Shown piece by piece: positions 57,111 to 64,000 of a DNA stretch of 64,000 bases. Source of the DNA: Alphaproteobacteria bacterium casp-alpha6 (lineage in GTDB: Bacteria; Pseudomonadota; Alphaproteobacteria; Rhodobacterales; Rhodobacteraceae); NCBI GenBank assembly GCA_001510135.1, contig LFER01000027.1:1-64000 (forward strand). The letters are read 5' to 3'. Below the pieces are notes generated by a model. That model did not search any database. It had not been told where the DNA came from and was given only the letters and a program-made list of their open reading frames with translations. The translations under genes were made by a program, and so were the position numbers. Position 1 is the stretch's first letter; the number at the start of each line of letters is the position of its first letter.

Positions 57111-58304
57111 TTACTCGGCTGGTTCTTTTTGCCCGCCCGTTTGGGGCGGATTGCGTTTCTTGAACAATTTAGATGCGCGTTGTCCCAGTTCGACCAAGCC
57201 GCCTGGCAGGAATATGATGACTGCCATGAACATCAATCCCAAAGTCAGATGCCAACCTTTCCCGATGAAGGGATGAATGATTGTTACAACAAAATCTTCA
57301 AGGCCTTGTGGAAGAAACGAGAACCATTGATGCAGCAGATTATCATTGATCTTTGAGAAGATATTTTCGAAATATTTGATCAAACCTGCACCAAGCACGG
57401 GACCGATTAATGTGCCGACACCACCAAGGATTGTCATCAACACAACTTCGCCCGATGCGGTCCATTGCATCCGTTCAGCCCCTGCAAGCGGGTCCATTGA
57501 TACCATCAGTCCTCCGGCAAGACCTGCATACATCCCTGAAATGACAAAACATGCAAGCATATAGGGGCGGGTATTAAGACCGGTATAGTTCAGTCGCTGT
57601 TGGTTGGATTTGATCGCGCGCAACATCATCCCAAAAGGAGAACGGAAAATGCGGATCGCCACATAGAATGCGGCGAGCATCACTATACCAGCAACGTAAT
57701 AACCTACGTTGAACGTCCAAAGCCAATCGCCAACCGCTAATTGTGCGCTGTCGTTCATATGCAGCCCAAACAAACTCGGCGCTGGAATATTACGGCTTTC
57801 ATTCGCAGCATCCAAAATTCGTGGGTCGTCGAGAGCTGTCTGCAAGCCTGTTTCGCCCCCTGTGATTGGCGTCAGAACGGAGGCTGCCAGAGCAAAAGAC
57901 ATCTGCGCGAACGCAAGGGTCAAAATCGAAAAATATATTCCGGAGCGGCGCAGCGAGATAAAACCGATAATCAATGCAAAGACGCCCGCCACAAGTGTAG
58001 AGATAACAATCGCTGGGATCACATTAATCGTTAGCAGTTTGAGCATCCAGACGCCTGCATAGGATCCGGCCCCCAGAAAGGCCGCATGCCCAAATGACAA
58101 ATATCCAGTCAGACCGAAAAGAATATTGAATCCGATCGCAAAGATCCCAAAGATTACAAAGCGCTGCATCAAGTCCGGGTAGCCGGCATTGAATTGCGCC
58201 AACGCAGATCCTTCGGGAAAGGGATTGAGAAAAATAGGCGCCAGTAAAACGAGCGCGCCTACGGCGATAAGAAGATTTGCATCTCTTTTTTCGAGGCCAA
58301 ACAT
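57111..58304 (-). CDS. livM: LIV-type ABC transporter permease LivM
   Basis: A 397-residue permease with about ten hydrophobic segments. [20 protein letters not shown] and the C-terminal coupling region with [15 protein letters not shown] are typical of LivM. It forms the transmembrane path with LivH. The charged C-terminal tail (about 25 residues) is cytoplasmic. livH ends two bases upstream. Confidence 0.93.
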   Translation of the reverse strand: MFGLEKRDANLLIAVGALVLLAPIFLNPFPEGSALAQFNAGYPDLMQRFVIFGIFAIGFNILFGLTGYLSFGHAAFLGAGSYAGVWMLKLLTINVIPAIVISTLVAGVFALIIGFISLRRSGIYFSILTLAFAQMSFALAASVLTPITGGETGLQTALDDPRILDAANESRNIPAPSLFGLHMNDSAQLAVGDWLWTFNVGYYVAGIVMLAAFYVAIRIFRSPFGMMLRAIKSNQQRLNYTGLNTRPYMLACFVISGMYAGLAGGLMVSMDPLAGAERMQWTASGEVVLMTILGGVGTLIGPVLGAGLIKYFENIFSKINDNLLHQWFSFLPQGLEDFVVTIIHPFIGKGWHLTLGLMFMAVIIFLPGGLVELGQRASKLFKKRNPPQTGGQKEPAE

Positions 58305-58306
58305 AA

Positions 58307-59338
58307 TTAATCCTCCATCACACCTTTGCGTCCCATCAGGCCACGCGGACGCGTGAGAAGGATCACAATGGCTGCGAGATAAATAACAACTTGGTTGATG
58401 CCGGGCAGAAACTCGATCACTTCGCGAACGGAGGCAAAGCTTTCAAGTATCCCTAAGAGCAACCCTGCCAAAACCGCGCCGGGCAGGGATCCCATGCCTC
58501 CAACAACCACAACAACGAAGGAAATCACAAGAAAATCCATTCCCATATGGTAATTTGGCGGATTAATTGGCGTGTACATCACGCCTGCAAGACCGGCGAC
58601 GGCAGCAGCGATACCGAACATGATTGTAAAACGGCGGTCAATGTTGATCCCCAACATACCGACTGTTTCGCGATCGGCCATTCCGGCACGCACAACCATG
58701 CCGAAGGTCGTGAATTGCAAAAATGCAAAAACCAGCCCAATAAGCAGCATGGCAAAACAGAAGTAAAGGATGCGCCAGTAAGGATAAATGACCTTTCCCG
58801 AATCCAATCCAATCAAAGCGCCGAAATCAAATGACCCCACAAAGGCTTCGGGGGCAGGTGTGGGGATCTGATTTGCGCCAAAGTAGTATTTAATGATTTC
58901 CTGCAAAACAATGGCAAGGCCAAAGGTAACAAGGATTTGATCCGCATGGGGGCGTTTGTAAAAATGTTTGATCAGCCCCCGTTCCATTATTACACCGATT
59001 AAAATCATTACGGGGATAGCAAAGAGTATGGATAGGGGAACGGCCCAATCTATGATTGCCCCGCCTAATTCAGGTCCAAACCAGTCGTTGGCATAGGGGA
59101 CCTCAACCTTCAAAGGTTTGCCTAAAAAGTCTTTCTTTGTTTCGTCCAGCACCACATGGGACAGGCTCAGAATTCGGCTCAGTGTGACGGCGCAGAACGC
59201 ACCAATCATAAAGAGTGCCCCATGTGCAAAATTAACCACTCCTAAGGTGCCGAAAATCAAAGTCAGCCCCAGTGCAATTAGCGCATAGGCACTTCCCTTG
59301 TCCAAGCCATTCAGGATTTGCAGAATAATCTGATCCAT
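58307..59338 (-). CDS. livH: LIV-type ABC transporter permease LivH
   Basis: A 343-residue permease with about eight hydrophobic segments, [21 protein letters not shown] at the start and [20 protein letters not shown] near the end as the coupling motif. An insertion of about 45 hydrophilic residues after the second segment ([17 protein letters not shown] region) makes it longer than E. coli LivH. It starts about 110 bases after livK, with a strong hairpin between. Confidence 0.93.
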   Translation of the reverse strand: MDQIILQILNGLDKGSAYALIALGLTLIFGTLGVVNFAHGALFMIGAFCAVTLSRILSLSHVVLDETKKDFLGKPLKVEVPYANDWFGPELGGAIIDWAVPLSILFAIPVMILIGVIMERGLIKHFYKRPHADQILVTFGLAIVLQEIIKYYFGANQIPTPAPEAFVGSFDFGALIGLDSGKVIYPYWRILYFCFAMLLIGLVFAFLQFTTFGMVVRAGMADRETVGMLGINIDRRFTIMFGIAAAVAGLAGVMYTPINPPNYHMGMDFLVISFVVVVVGGMGSLPGAVLAGLLLGILESFASVREVIEFLPGINQVVIYLAAIVILLTRPRGLMGRKGVMED

Positions 59339-59397
59339 GTTTTTCTAACCCATCGTCATTGTTTAGTTTTATGGGGAAATCATCACCAAAACTGGTA

Positions 59398-59429
59398 TGT
59401 GCGACCCCGTAGGCTTACGGGATCGCACA
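59398..59429. terminator. Strong hairpin between livK and livH
   Basis: TGTGCGA/TCGCACA and CCCGTA/TACGGG form a 13-base-pair stem with one internal mismatch and a GGCT loop. It lies 18 bases beyond the livK stop in the leftward transcript and lacks an immediate U-run, so it more likely slows 3' decay or partly ends transcription, leaving more binding protein than permease. Confidence 0.65.
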
Positions 59430-59446
59430 CATCGTTTTATAGCGGC

Positions 59447-60802
59447 TTATGCGCCAGGGTTACATGAACCCAAATCACCACCAAAGATCGCAGGATCATA
59501 TGTCACTGCTTCTGCAGGTGTCACGTCCACGATTTCCAAGAGGTCGAAATCGTTTTCAGGGTTTTCCTTCCCTTTCACGACGAGAACGTCTTTGATACAC
59601 TGGTGGTCAGCGGCGCGGTAAACCGTTGGGCCGTTTCCAAGACCGTCAAACTCAAAGCCTTCCAAAGCTTCCGCAACTGCGCATGGGTTAAATGAGCCCG
59701 CGCGCTGAACCGCATCTGCATAAAGCAAAGTCTGGCAATATACTGTATGGGCTGCCTGTGAGGGTGGGAAGCCATACTTTGTACCAAAGGATTGTACAAA
59801 TGCGTTGGAGCCCGCGTATTTTGACCCAGCAACATTTTCCAATGACCAGTGCCAGTTTGTGGACCCGAAGATGCCAGCAACGTTTTTACCGGCACCTTTC
59901 GCCATCAGGCGAGAGTAAAGCGGAACAACGATTTCGAAGTTCTTACCGTTGGCTTCTGCGGCACGCAGACCAAACTGAACAGCTGATGTCAAAGAGTTCA
60001 CCATGTTTCCGCCGTAGTGGTTCAGAACCAGTACGTCTGCACCGGAGCCCAAAACAGGCGCGATGTAAGAAGAGAAATCCGTTTGTGCCAGTGGTGTTTT
60101 CACCGCCGCAACGGTTTCCCAACCCATGGCTTCTGTAGACGTTCTCACGGCTTCTTCTGTGGTGTAACCCCAGTTATAGTCTGCAGTCAGGTGATAGGCC
60201 TTACGGTCTGTGCCGTAGTTTGAGGCGAGGATCGGTGCAAGCGCAGCGCCAGACATGTAGGAGTTAAAGAAGTGGCGGAAGCCGTTAGCTTTCTTGTCCT
60301 TACCGGTTGTGTCGTTTGAGTGGGTAAGACCCGCCATAAAGATAATGCCGGCTTCTTGGCACAGCGATTGTACTGCAACCGCAACCCCAGAAGATGAACC
60401 TCCGGTGATCATGATCGCACCGTCTTTTTCGATCATAGAGCGGGCAGATGCGCGCGCGGCGTCTGGTTTCGTTTGCGTGTCGCCGGTCACATATTCGACT
60501 TTCTTGCCCAGAATGCCGGTACCGTTCAGAGATTTCGAGCTGAAGGTGCTGAGCATTCCGCCGTCACCGCCACCGTTTAAATGTTCAACGGCCAATTCAT
60601 AGGCGCGAAGTTCGTCGGCACCCTCATCGGCATAAGCGCCGGTCTGTGGCACGTTGAAACCTAAAGTTACCGTGCTGCCAGTGGGGGCGTTGGTAAATCC
60701 CGCATGACTTCCCGCTGTAAGAATGGTTGGCAGTGCCAGCCCTGCGCCAGCAGCGGCCCCAGTTTGAATAACACCACGACGTGTAAGATTGGTAGTCACC
60801 AT
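59447..60802 (-). CDS. livK: ABC transporter substrate-binding protein (LIV/amide type)
   Basis: A 451-residue type I periplasmic binding protein. The N-terminus NLTRRGVIQTGAAAGAGLAL carries a twin-arginine-like motif and hydrophobic core, suggesting Tat export of a folded protein. The mature domain shows TLGFNVPQTGAYADEG, GGSSSGVAVAVQSLCQEAG and LTADYNWGYTTEEA, similar to amide/urea and short-chain-acid binding members (Peripla_BP_6). GGAGGA precedes the ATG. First gene of the transporter operon, divergent from the XRE regulator. Ligand unknown; the livK symbol denotes position only. Confidence 0.88.
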   Translation of the reverse strand: MVTTNLTRRGVIQTGAAAGAGLALPTILTAGSHAGFTNAPTGSTVTLGFNVPQTGAYADEGADELRAYELAVEHLNGGGDGGMLSTFSSKSLNGTGILGKKVEYVTGDTQTKPDAARASARSMIEKDGAIMITGGSSSGVAVAVQSLCQEAGIIFMAGLTHSNDTTGKDKKANGFRHFFNSYMSGAALAPILASNYGTDRKAYHLTADYNWGYTTEEAVRTSTEAMGWETVAAVKTPLAQTDFSSYIAPVLGSGADVLVLNHYGGNMVNSLTSAVQFGLRAAEANGKNFEIVVPLYSRLMAKGAGKNVAGIFGSTNWHWSLENVAGSKYAGSNAFVQSFGTKYGFPPSQAAHTVYCQTLLYADAVQRAGSFNPCAVAEALEGFEFDGLGNGPTVYRAADHQCIKDVLVVKGKENPENDFDLLEIVDVTPAEAVTYDPAIFGGDLGSCNPGA

Positions 60803-61004
60803 CTAGTCCTCCGATTTTTGGTGTTTCACTTTCCTTGAAACACTATTGATGGAATTAGGTAGGCGGAAAAGGCAGTAATTTTGAAAATTTATCAACAAGT
60901 AACTTAAATTCACAAATAAAATTGTAAATTTTAATACAGAACTTTACAAAATTTTGTAAATTACTTTATGCTGCATTGCCGCAACTGTGGGAAAACAACA
61001 AGAT

Positions 61005-62315
61005 ATGAGTGAACGCAAAACCTCTGCAGGGGTTCGAATCCGCCAAAGGCGCCGTTCGGTCGGTCTGAGGCAGGCTGAATTGGCCAGCCGCGCCGGTATT
61101 TCTGCATCCTACCTAAATCTCATCGAGCACGACCGACGTCGAATCGGGGGGAAATTATTGACAAAAATTGCGGATGTATTGGGTGTTCAGGCGACATTTT
61201 TAAGTGAAGGCGTACAAGCCACCAAGATCAACCACATTCGAGAACTTGCCACGCCTCTGGCACATGAAGAAGCTGTCCAACAAGTAGAAGACCTAGCGAC
61301 CCGATTTCCCATGTGGGTGGACTTTATTTTAAACCAAGAGCGCCAAAAACGGGTTCTGGAAGCTCAGGTAAATGCATTAACAGAGCGCTTATCCCATGAT
61401 CCAAGACTATCCGCATCGCTGCACGATGTTCTCAGTACTGTGACTGCGATCCGTTCCATGAGTGCAATTCTAAGCGACACTGAGAATATTGAACCTGAAT
61501 GGCAAACGCGATTTATCAGAAACATGAACGAAGAAAGCCTGCGCCTGAGCGATACAGCGGGAGCATTGGTTCAATTTTTGGAAACAGACGCAAAAAATGC
61601 CTCTGGCCTCCTTTCGCCACAGGAAGAAGTAGAGAATTTTCTCGAAACCAGCGGTTTTGATTTTCCATTTTTAGAGAATCAAAACGACCATTTTGAGAAA
61701 GAACTCCACGCCCTTCTTGACACTGCGGGTCTGTCTCCTTCGGGGATTTGGCTTTTGAAATCATATTTTGTTCAGGCGCGGGAAGATATTCGAAAACTCC
61801 CTCTCGCCGTTGCGCAAAGCTTTGTCAGCGCGTCCGGTCTAGACCCTGTAGGTCTTGCACAAATGGCAGGTGTTGACGTTCCAACCGCCATGCGTCGTTT
61901 GGCAACTTTGCCTATGAAACAAAAATCCGAAGCTTGCGGACTGCTTATATGTGATGCAGGAGGAAACTTCTTATTTCACCGACCTATCGAAGGGTTTCGG
62001 GTCTTGCGCTATGCCTCTGCTTGTCCCTTGCTTCCGATTTTCGACGCACTTCATTTTCCAATGCGCCCAATCCGGCGTGTTTTAGCGCAAAATACTTCTG
62101 ATGTGACAATATTTGACACAATATCTTTTGCACAGGCGACAGAAAGTTCAGCCAACAAAGAGCAGCCTGTCGTCAAAAGCTACATGTTCATCCGAGCGCT
62201 TAACAAGTCAGGCGCCAATGCAAAGGTTCAACGTCTGGGTCCATCTTGCGCACTTTGTTCGGTCAAAGACTGCGACAGCCGGCGGGAGCTTTCTTTGGTG
62301 GAAGAAGGTTTTTGA
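61005..62315 (+). CDS. XRE-family regulator with HisKA-like segment and C-terminal cysteine motif
   Basis: A 436-residue regulator. An XRE HTH (about residues 8-62: LRQAELASRAGISASYLNLIEHDRR) is followed by a helical segment. Around His140 the sequence LHDVLSTVTAIRSMSAIL closely follows a histidine-kinase H-box, with a matching second helix ending near 193, but no ATPase domain. The C-terminal half resembles the short-chain-fatty-acyl regulators (ScfR, DUF2083; compare PccR and RamB) and ends in a CALCSVKDC cysteine motif. Divergent from livK, and followed by a lone receiver gene. It may sense acetyl- or propionyl-CoA. ATG 61005 preferred over GTG 60987. Confidence 0.85.
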   Translation: MSERKTSAGVRIRQRRRSVGLRQAELASRAGISASYLNLIEHDRRRIGGKLLTKIADVLGVQATFLSEGVQATKINHIRELATPLAHEEAVQQVEDLATRFPMWVDFILNQERQKRVLEAQVNALTERLSHDPRLSASLHDVLSTVTAIRSMSAILSDTENIEPEWQTRFIRNMNEESLRLSDTAGALVQFLETDAKNASGLLSPQEEVENFLETSGFDFPFLENQNDHFEKELHALLDTAGLSPSGIWLLKSYFVQAREDIRKLPLAVAQSFVSASGLDPVGLAQMAGVDVPTAMRRLATLPMKQKSEACGLLICDAGGNFLFHRPIEGFRVLRYASACPLLPIFDALHFPMRPIRRVLAQNTSDVTIFDTISFAQATESSANKEQPVVKSYMFIRALNKSGANAKVQRLGPSCALCSVKDCDSRRELSLVEEGF

Positions 62316-62381
62316 CACATCGTGAAGAAACGCGTTTAATTGCCATTAGGGAAGGTGATGCATCAGCTTGGGAGAGCTTTA

Positions 62382-62750
62382 ATGAGCAAAATGGTCCTTT
62401 TGATCGAAGATGAACCAAATATCATCGAAGCGATCAATTTTTTGCTCAAGAGGGACGGCTGGGACGTCAAAACCCATGCAAACGGTCATGATGCGCTTGA
62501 TGCGATCCATCGAAACAAACCGGATTTGATTGTATTGGATGTTATGCTGCCCGGCAAAAGCGGCTATGAAATATTGCGAGATCTTCGCACAGAAGAGGAT
62601 AACAAAGCGCTTCCGGTTCTCATGCTTACCGCGCGTGGACAGGATAAGGACCGAGACCTTGCAACACAGCTTGGGGCAACGCGATTCATGACAAAACCAT
62701 TTTCAAATGCTGAATTGCTGTCAGTGGTGCGTGCTATGATGGATCCATGA
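62382..62750 (+). CDS. Single-domain response regulator
   Basis: A 122-residue receiver domain without output domain. Acidic pair in LLIEDEPN, phosphoacceptor Asp about residue 53 in LIVLDVMLPGKSG, Thr in LMLTARG and Lys in FMTKPFS are all present, so it should be phosphorylated normally. GGAGA precedes ATG 62382. It lies between the XRE regulator, which carries an H-box, and a membrane sensor, so it may shuttle phosphate between them. It overlaps the next start by four bases (ATGA). Confidence 0.93.
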   Translation: MSKMVLLIEDEPNIIEAINFLLKRDGWDVKTHANGHDALDAIHRNKPDLIVLDVMLPGKSGYEILRDLRTEEDNKALPVLMLTARGQDKDRDLATQLGATRFMTKPFSNAELLSVVRAMMDP

Positions 62751-63040
62751 ACAACAGGTCAACCCCTACTTATCTGCCACGCAAAAGCTATCGCGCCCGC
62801 CGTCTTGTAGATGCGGCAAAACTTATGCCCTATTTGGCCGTCTTGCTTTGGATGTTGCCTATGTTATGGCAGGGTGAGGATGCAAACCTACGGGTTTCTC
62901 GGATCATCCTTTATATTTTTGGTGTTTGGTTTTTTCTGATCGCCACTCAGATCGTCATAAATTTTTTTCTAAATCGCGTGTCCAAAGAGGTGGAGTTACC
63001 TTTGGAGCCTCAAAATAAAAACCAAGGCGATGTAGGCTAA
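62747..63040 (+). CDS. Small two-helix membrane protein
   Basis: A 97-residue protein with two hydrophobic segments (about residues 27-43 and 51-73), a basic N-terminus and an acidic, polar C-terminus. The ATGA overlap with the receiver gene and the four-base gap to the sensor gene show operon membership. I do not recognise a family; in position it could be an accessory subunit of the symporter-like sensor. Confidence 0.8.
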   Translation: MNNRSTPTYLPRKSYRARRLVDAAKLMPYLAVLLWMLPMLWQGEDANLRVSRIILYIFGVWFFLIATQIVINFFLNRVSKEVELPLEPQNKNQGDVG

Positions 63041-63044
63041 GATT

Positions 63045-64000
63045 ATGCTCAATATCCTAATTTTTGTATGCCTGCTATATGTCGCCTTTCTCTTTGGCGT
63101 TGCTTTTTTTGCTGAGCAATCAACAAAAATTAACCGTGCAAGATGGCTTCGATCTCCTTGGATTTACACGCTTTCTTTATCTGTTTACTGTACCGCTTGG
63201 ACATTTTATGGGGCCGTGGGATACGCTGCGCGTTCAGGTCTGGAATATCTGACTATTTATATTGGGCCCTCGCTTGTAATGTTTGGCTGGTGGGTGCTTC
63301 TGCGCAAACTGGTCAGAATTGGGCGTCGCAACCGGATCACATCTATCGCGGATCTGATTTCATCGAGATTTGGAAAATCAAATAGTATCGCAATTTTTGT
63401 GACTATTTTGGCAGTCGTGGGCACAACCCCTTACATCGCATTGCAATTGCAATCGGTAACTTTATCTTTTCAGGTGTTCGCTGCAAATGATGATTTGGGT
63501 TCGTCCACAAATCTTGCGGATCGCACTGCCATCTGGGTCGCTTCGGGACTGGCGTTCTTTACCATTTTGTTTGGCACTCGAAACCTTGACGTAAATGAGC
63601 GTCATGATGGTGTCGTTATGGCAATTGCGGTCGAAGCGGTTGTTAAACTTCTTGCACTTTTGGCAATCGGAGTGTTTGTGGTTTGGGGCCTGTCATCGGG
63701 GATTTCTGAAACTATGGCGCGCATTGATGCGTCCTCTTTTGGGCAATGGTCTGTCTCAAACGGGCGCTGGGCAACACTCACTTTTTTGTCTGCAGCGGCA
63801 TTTTTATGTCTACCGCGCATGTTTCACGTGCTTGTCGTGGAAAATAAGGATGAGAAATTTTTGCAAACGGCTTCTTGGGCATTTCCCCTTTATGTGGCCC
63901 TGATCTCTCTGTTTGTGGTTCCAATTGCCGTGACCGGTCTCAGTTTAATGCCGGTCGGGTCGAACCCAGATCTTTATGTCCTTAGCCTGCCTCTGTCGCA
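63045..64000 (+). CDS. SLC5-type membrane sensor, N-terminal part (CbrA/CrbS-like), cut by the window edge
   Basis: An open frame from ATG 63045 runs uninterrupted to the window end (318 codons). The product is strongly hydrophobic with at least seven membrane segments. CTAWTFYGAVGYAARSGLEYL, IYIGPSLV, ITSIADLISSRFGKS and GTTPYIALQLQSV match the sodium/solute-symporter domain of the hybrid sensor kinases CbrA and CrbS rather than plain transporters. CrbS with CrbR switches on acs in Vibrio and Pseudomonas. The kinase part would lie beyond the window, so a simple symporter is not fully excluded. Confidence 0.82.
   Translation, partial: MLNILIFVCLLYVAFLFGVAFFAEQSTKINRARWLRSPWIYTLSLSVYCTAWTFYGAVGYAARSGLEYLTIYIGPSLVMFGWWVLLRKLVRIGRRNRITSIADLISSRFGKSNSIAIFVTILAVVGTTPYIALQLQSVTLSFQVFAANDDLGSSTNLADRTAIWVASGLAFFTILFGTRNLDVNERHDGVVMAIAVEAVVKLLALLAIGVFVVWGLSSGISETMARIDASSFGQWSVSNGRWATLTFLSAAAFLCLPRMFHVLVVENKDEKFLQTASWAFPLYVALISLFVVPIAVTGLSLMPVGSNPDLYVLSLPLS

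Overview
The window looks like the chromosome of a marine alphaproteobacterium of the Rhodobacteraceae (Roseobacter group). This rests on family-typical gene blocks: ndufA12-mlaD-DUF2155-aat-accC-accB, clpP-clpX, nrdR-ribD, and cobS divergent from cobT. It also rests on marine-type carbon and sulfur genes and moderate GC content. The genome is compact: four convergent gene pairs overlap at their 3' ends (trmL/cupin, cobT/kef, hpd/pilus-like gene, DUF2155/aat), and many operons use ATGA-type overlaps. I found no tRNA, rRNA, CRISPR array, insertion sequence or phage gene.

Left part (1-8,900): a partial gene, an ABM monooxygenase, an IclR regulator divergent from a methanethiol oxidase (SBP56)-ferredoxin-CoA-binding operon, an MBL-fold hydrolase, a decayed persulfide-dioxygenase-like remnant, a class II HMG-CoA reductase, two tiny cysteine-rich genes, an IMPACT-family gene and trmL. 

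Aromatic island (8,870-21,483): a complete protocatechuate 4,5-cleavage pathway. ligJ-ligK-galD-ligI (followed by a flavin-reductase-like gene and a cupin) run leftward. A LysR regulator with two DNA-binding domains and ligA-ligB-ligC run rightward. Next come an aldo/keto reductase and a self-sufficient reductive dehalogenase in which a corrinoid/2[4Fe-4S] module is fused to an FMN/NAD(P)H/[2Fe-2S] reductase. The arrangement suggests removal of halogen from a halo-hydroxybenzoate-type compound, with the product entering ring cleavage to pyruvate and oxaloacetate. Corrinoid lower-ligand genes cobS and cobT lie 5-7 kb away.

Middle (21,564-38,322): a four-gene operon (DMSP-lyase-like cupin, PfkB kinase, APH-type kinase, metal-ligand-free M24 protein) of unknown pathway; LysE exporter; cobS/cobT; Kef-type antiporter; Lrp regulator divergent from hpd (tyrosine catabolism); a large protein with PilM/GspL-like and PilP/GspC-like ends; SIMPL protein; metY; a glycosyltransferase-like gene; a SnoaL-like gene.

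Housekeeping stretch (38,598-51,688): nrdR-ribD, then a capsule export block (OPX lipoprotein, kpsC, kpsS) in which kpsC has a frameshift and kpsS has an in-frame amber stop, then ribE, clpP, clpX, ndufA12, mlaD, a DUF2155 gene, aat, accC and accB.

Right end (51,968-64,000): an acyl-CoA ligase, acetyl-CoA synthetase, and a five-gene LIV-type ABC transporter with a strong hairpin behind the binding-protein gene. Divergent from these is a regulatory set: an XRE regulator carrying a histidine-kinase-like H-box, a lone receiver protein, a small membrane protein and a cut-off SLC5-type membrane sensor of the CbrA/CrbS kind. This looks like a short-chain carboxylate uptake, activation and sensing module.
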